Shown piece by piece: positions 60,650 to 64,000 of a DNA stretch of 64,000 nt; within the stretch, counting starts at the first letter, position 1, and each line of letters starts with the position of its first letter. Made by a program: the position numbers and the translations under genes. A model generated the notes under the pieces. That model ran no database searches and had not been told where the DNA came from. It saw only the letters and a list, made by a program, of their open reading frames with translations. Origin of the DNA: Gynurincola endophyticus (GTDB lineage: Bacteria; Bacteroidota; Bacteroidia; Chitinophagales; Chitinophagaceae); the NCBI RefSeq assembly GCF_003991195.1, contig NZ_RCWL01000009.1:124001-188000 (forward strand). The letters run 5' to 3'.

Positions 60650-62026
60650 CTAAGATGAAGTTTTTTGTAAAATCAAATACTGGTAGGGTAATAGAGAGAG
60701 TTGCTCATTCAATACCAATGATTCGTTGTTGTTTAATCCATTCTTCCAGTTTCCCCGAATTGCTGCCGGAACTTCCAGTGACTGATTATTGTTGCGCATG
60801 TTTATTATAACCAGTACGGTTTCTGATTCGTGTGTTCTTGTGAACACAACTATATCGTTGTTGCTGTATGGCTGTAGTGATCCTCTTTTGAGTGGAGTAC
60901 TATGGTTTCGAAACGAGATAAATGTTTTATAAGCCGCTTTTACAGTTGTATTTTCGTTTGACCAGTTTATTTTTACAGAAGTGAAGGGAAATGGTATATT
61001 TTGCTGCATTCCAATTTCCTGTCCATTATAAATCATGGGTACACTATTGATGGTTGCCGCTGTTACAAAAGCCGCCATTGCTCCATCATTTCCATTAAAC
61101 AAATTTACCGGAGAACCATCCGACCCGTTTACATCGTGATTAGTAGTATAACGTACCACCCGTTTACCGGCAGCTGCATTTACATATTCTGCCTGATGAG
61201 TTGTAAACAAGGTATTGACTGATGCATTGTTCATGAGAACTGATTTCAGGGTTCCATAAAAATTAAAACCGAAGTTGTAATCAAATCCGGTAAGAAAATT
61301 ATTATTACGGCTACCTTCTGCCATCAATAATAATTTATGTGTTTTGATTGATCGTAAACTGTCATTGGCCTGCTTCCAGAAGTCCAGCGGCGGCCCGTCA
61401 GCATAATCGCATCTAAAACCATCTACATTAGCTTTGTATATCCATGATTTCATTGACCGGATCATTTCTTTACGCAGGTCCTGATTCGAAAAATTAAGTT
61501 GGGCAACGTCTCTCCATTCGAGCGGACTAATAATTTGCCCGGCGGAGTTCTGTTGATACCAGTTTTTGTGTTCACTGATCCAGGTATGATCCCATGAAGT
61601 ATGATTGGCAACCCAATCGAGTATAACGGCTAATCCTTTACTATGTGCTGCATCCACCAGTTCACGTAGGTCGTTTAGTGTTCCGAATTCATCACTAACA
61701 GCATTATAGTCTTTTATGCAATAGGGAGAATTAAAAGCGTTCAATTGTCCTACCGGATGAATCGGCATCAGATAAACAACATTAGCTCCCAGTGATTTAA
61801 TTTCATCTAATCGGGCCGTAACCCCCTTTAAATTGCCCTGGTTGCTGAATGCGCGAATATTCACCTGGTAAAGAACAACATCTTCCGGATCAGGAACGCC
61901 CGTGAAAGGAGTTCCATATTGCTCAGGAGAAGGATCATCAGGTGGCTGATTGTCGGGGGAATTTGTTTTTTTGCCACAACTACTTAACAGCAGCCAGAAC
62001 AATAAAGTATAAAGGGTAGTTTTCAT
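60650..62026 (-). CDS. SusG-like GH13 alpha-amylase lipoprotein
   Basis: A 458-residue surface lipoprotein (signal ending LLLSSC, Cys17, then GKKTNS). The GH13 catalytic domain is complete: region I DWVANH (His142), region II GFRCDYA (nucleophile Asp207), acid/base Glu237 in LLMAEGS, and NHD (297-299, Asp298 among them). It closely parallels the N-terminal half of the modular amylase at 57981 but has no additional domains. By its place in the locus it is the surface enzyme that cuts alpha-glucan for uptake. It starts 27 bases after the susE-like gene. Confidence 0.93.
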   Translation of the reverse strand: MKTTLYTLLFWLLLSSCGKKTNSPDNQPPDDPSPEQYGTPFTGVPDPEDVVLYQVNIRAFSNQGNLKGVTARLDEIKSLGANVVYLMPIHPVGQLNAFNSPYCIKDYNAVSDEFGTLNDLRELVDAAHSKGLAVILDWVANHTSWDHTWISEHKNWYQQNSAGQIISPLEWRDVAQLNFSNQDLRKEMIRSMKSWIYKANVDGFRCDYADGPPLDFWKQANDSLRSIKTHKLLLMAEGSRNNNFLTGFDYNFGFNFYGTLKSVLMNNASVNTLFTTHQAEYVNAAAGKRVVRYTTNHDVNGSDGSPVNLFNGNDGAMAAFVTAATINSVPMIYNGQEIGMQQNIPFPFTSVKINWSNENTTVKAAYKTFISFRNHSTPLKRGSLQPYSNNDIVVFTRTHESETVLVIINMRNNNQSLEVPAAIRGNWKNGLNNNESLVLNEQLSLLPYQYLILQKTSS

Positions 62027-62052
62027 TCTTTCTCAGATGAATTATTAATCAA

Positions 62053-63165
62053 TTATTGTTTTACGATAGAATAACTATAATTACCGGCGTGCTGAAGATC
62101 GAGTGTTATTTTGTATACACCGTCTTCTGCTACAGAAAACTCCTGTAGGTTTTCATTGTAAGGTAATAAAGGATGATTTGCATACTGTAGTTTACCTTCA
62201 TTATCCAGCGCAAGGTCCATACTCCATGCTTTATTAGCGCGGAATTTAAATGAACCGTTTGCAATCAGGTGAGTGGTAACTGTCCAAACCTGTTGAGATT
62301 CGTCATAGTTCAATTCCGTATCTGCATCCCAACCTCCCGGCGTGGCAGCTCCAATAATGCCCCAGGTGGTTTTAGTAGCCGTCCATGTATTTTGCTGAAG
62401 ATTGGCTGTAAGATAATAATATCCACCGACAGGAACAGATAAACCTGCTGCCAGGCCGTCGGTATCTAATGTACCGTTTCCGCCGTCACCATAGTTCGTG
62501 TGATTCCAATCCGGTGTGCTGGTGTATTTGAAATATAAAGGGCCTTGTCCGGGCATATAAACAAATCCGTCATATAAGCCGGTTAAAGCGGCAACAGGTG
62601 CCAGCCGTGGTGCTGTGGACGGATCCCAGCCCTGATACTCACCCGGAACAAACAAATCAATACCGTAAGGTGTAATTGTTTGTATCAATGTATTTGAATA
62701 TACAGGTGGTATTACAGATGTTTTTCCATCAAATTGATTCACATTGGCAATGATTCTTACTGCAATTTCAGCAGCCACACCCGGCGTTAAATTTAGCTGG
62801 GTAAGAAGATTATTGAGTTCAAGTGCTGTAAAGCCGTGCGTTAAAACGCGGTTTTCGATATTAATTCGTGTGGCAGTAGCCCAATTATTGGAAGTATCAT
62901 TGACAGCACTAAACTGAAGAGTGTAAGAAACTACAACATTAGCCCCGAAAGAAGCAGCTTTCCAACTGTAGGTTAAAACAGTATCATTATTCATGCTCTC
63001 ATTCAATACCAATGTGGTGGCAGAGGTAGTCAAAGCGCTTGAATCGAATGTGCCGGCACTTAAAACCGGCAGGTCACCTTCTTTTTTACATGCTATGAAT
63101 GTCATCAGCGTGAAAAAAACAGATAAAAAAGATATTTTGATTCGCATAGAAAAAAATTTATTCAT
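62053..63165 (-). CDS. SusE/SusF-like outer-membrane starch-binding lipoprotein
   Basis: A 370-residue lipoprotein with a signal ending FFTLMTFIAC followed by KKEGDLP. Residues about 30-155 form the SusE-type N-terminal domain (TTLVLNESMNNDTVLTYSWK, typical Ig-like start), and two carbohydrate-binding repeats follow (IDLFVPGEYQGWDPSTAP, then IIGAATPGGWDADTELNY, each with Trp/Asn glycan contacts). These proteins bind starch at the cell surface. Start alternatives are 63165 and 63147 (MRIKIS). It follows susD by 19 bases and precedes the amylase. Confidence 0.88.
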   Translation of the reverse strand: MNKFFSMRIKISFLSVFFTLMTFIACKKEGDLPVLSAGTFDSSALTTSATTLVLNESMNNDTVLTYSWKAASFGANVVVSYTLQFSAVNDTSNNWATATRINIENRVLTHGFTALELNNLLTQLNLTPGVAAEIAVRIIANVNQFDGKTSVIPPVYSNTLIQTITPYGIDLFVPGEYQGWDPSTAPRLAPVAALTGLYDGFVYMPGQGPLYFKYTSTPDWNHTNYGDGGNGTLDTDGLAAGLSVPVGGYYYLTANLQQNTWTATKTTWGIIGAATPGGWDADTELNYDESQQVWTVTTHLIANGSFKFRANKAWSMDLALDNEGKLQYANHPLLPYNENLQEFSVAEDGVYKITLDLQHAGNYSYSIVKQ

Positions 63166-63184
63166 TCACAGATCCGTTTAGAAT

Positions 63185-64000
63185 CTAGTAATTATTGTTT
63201 TGATCCAGATTGGTATTTGCAAGAATTTCTGCAGCAGGAATCGGATACAAGGCGAAGTGAGGTGCCACCCCTGTTCCGTCTTTCACGCCACCTTTCCACG
63301 GCCATAAATAAGAACTGCTTGTAAACAGTCCGTATCTGATCAGGTCAGTTCTGCGAAATCCTTCCCAATATAATTCACGCATACGTTCATTTAATATTTC
63401 ATTTAACGTGATGGCACTGACGTTTCCGCTGGTATTTTCATAGGCTCTTTCCCGTAACTGGTTAATATAATTCAATGCATCTGCCGTAGAACCACCGGTT
63501 CCGCCACGTAATACAGCTTCGGCATAAATCAGGTGCATTTCTGCTAATCTGAATAAGGGAAAATCGACACTACACAAAACGCCATTTGGTGAAGGCGGCG
63601 TAACACCCGCAGAGGTTTTGTTATTAAATTTGTGTACACTCAAACCATCATTAAACGTGAATACATCATTTACTTCCAGGTTTGTACCGCTGAACATGGC
63701 TCTTTTATCAGCATTTCCGCTATAGTCTCCAAAAATCAATGGAAGGTTTTTAGTACTTCTGTTTCCTAACCAACCACCGTTAGGAATTCCGTAATTCGCA
63801 TTATCCTCAGCGTTATTTCCATGTGCAGCACAGATCAGAAAAGTAGTGCCCCCGTAATTTTGTGATTCAACGGCGTCATACGCGATGGGTAAAATAATCT
63901 CCGGATTATTTATATCATTATCGCTCATGAAAAGTGTTTTGTAGTTCGTTTTCAAGGCGTAACCGGCGTCAATTACTTTTTTAGAATAAGTAATGGCATC
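63185..64000 (-). CDS. susD: SusD/RagB-family nutrient-binding lipoprotein, 5'-truncated by window edge
   Basis: The C-terminal 271 residues of a SusD-type protein; the frame is open to the right edge, reading DAITYSKKVIDAGYALKTNY there, so the TTG at 63955 is not the real start. SusD marks include PLFRLAEMHLIYAEAVLRGG, DALNYINQLRERAYENT, LNEILNERMRELYWEGFRRT and the final LYPIPAAEILANTNLDQNNN. SusD forms a lid over the SusC TonB-dependent channel and binds alpha-glucan for import. The susC gene should lie just outside the window, upstream. Confidence 0.93.
   Translation of the reverse strand, partial: DAITYSKKVIDAGYALKTNYKTLFMSDNDINNPEIILPIAYDAVESQNYGGTTFLICAAHGNNAEDNANYGIPNGGWLGNRSTKNLPLIFGDYSGNADKRAMFSGTNLEVNDVFTFNDGLSVHKFNNKTSAGVTPPSPNGVLCSVDFPLFRLAEMHLIYAEAVLRGGTGGSTADALNYINQLRERAYENTSGNVSAITLNEILNERMRELYWEGFRRTDLIRYGLFTSSSYLWPWKGGVKDGTGVAPHFALYPIPAAEILANTNLDQNNNY

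Overview
The window looks like chromosomal DNA of a free-living Bacteroidota, most likely a Chitinophagaceae-type bacterium. This is inferred from a SusD/SusE/GH13 cluster, a type IX secretion (T9SS) sorting tail on one amylase, many lipoproteins with an SxC-type lipobox followed by charged residues, few Shine-Dalgarno sequences, and several TAnnTTTG (-7) promoter elements. Base composition is AT-rich and even. I saw no insertion sequence, prophage, CRISPR array, tRNA or rRNA.

Layout. 0-8 kb: a GNAT fragment cut by the left edge, an MFS exporter, a beta-propeller lipoprotein, DinB, a methyltransferase with an HMA-like N-terminus, an HxlR regulator with a palindromic operator, a diheme cytochrome c and a class C serine hydrolase. 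8-16.5 kb: two MarR paralogues around a double-fasciclin lipoprotein, with a possible structured RNA in the gap, then an SRPBCC protein, a GH78 rhamnosidase, an EamA transporter and a Tam-like methyltransferase. 16.5-22 kb: an SDR/AraC pair with a duplicated operator, then the NHEJ operon ku-ligD. 22-24 kb: a lipoprotein gene followed by a minimal cholesterol-dependent-cytolysin-like protein (the most interesting locus), closed by a strong terminator. 24-39.7 kb: DUF4256, three more serine hydrolases, a bestrophin-antiporter pair, an ASCH-like protein with a possible winged helix, a second DinB and an orphan LytTR regulator. 39.8-49 kb: a TPR histidine kinase and LuxR-type response regulator, a ZU5 lipoprotein, an unrecognised secreted protein with HEEFH, a DoxX/DUF4287 pair, a frameshifted nitrilase and small lipoproteins. 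49-52.3 kb: a TPP riboswitch and thiM-thiE-thiD-tenA, a thiamin salvage operon. 52.4-57.9 kb: a choloylglycine-hydrolase-like enzyme, an HxlR regulon with two near-identical operators, and a MerR gene divergent from an MBL hydrolase. 57.9-64 kb: an alpha-glucan utilization locus on the minus strand (partial susD, susE-like, a lipoprotein GH13, a modular T9SS-exported GH13), cut by the right edge.

Working logic. Most genes are single units with a neighbouring one-component regulator. The clear multi-gene units are the thiamin operon, ku-ligD, the glucan locus, the lipoprotein plus pore-former pair, and bestrophin plus antiporter. All functional calls come from reading motifs by eye; no database search was run.
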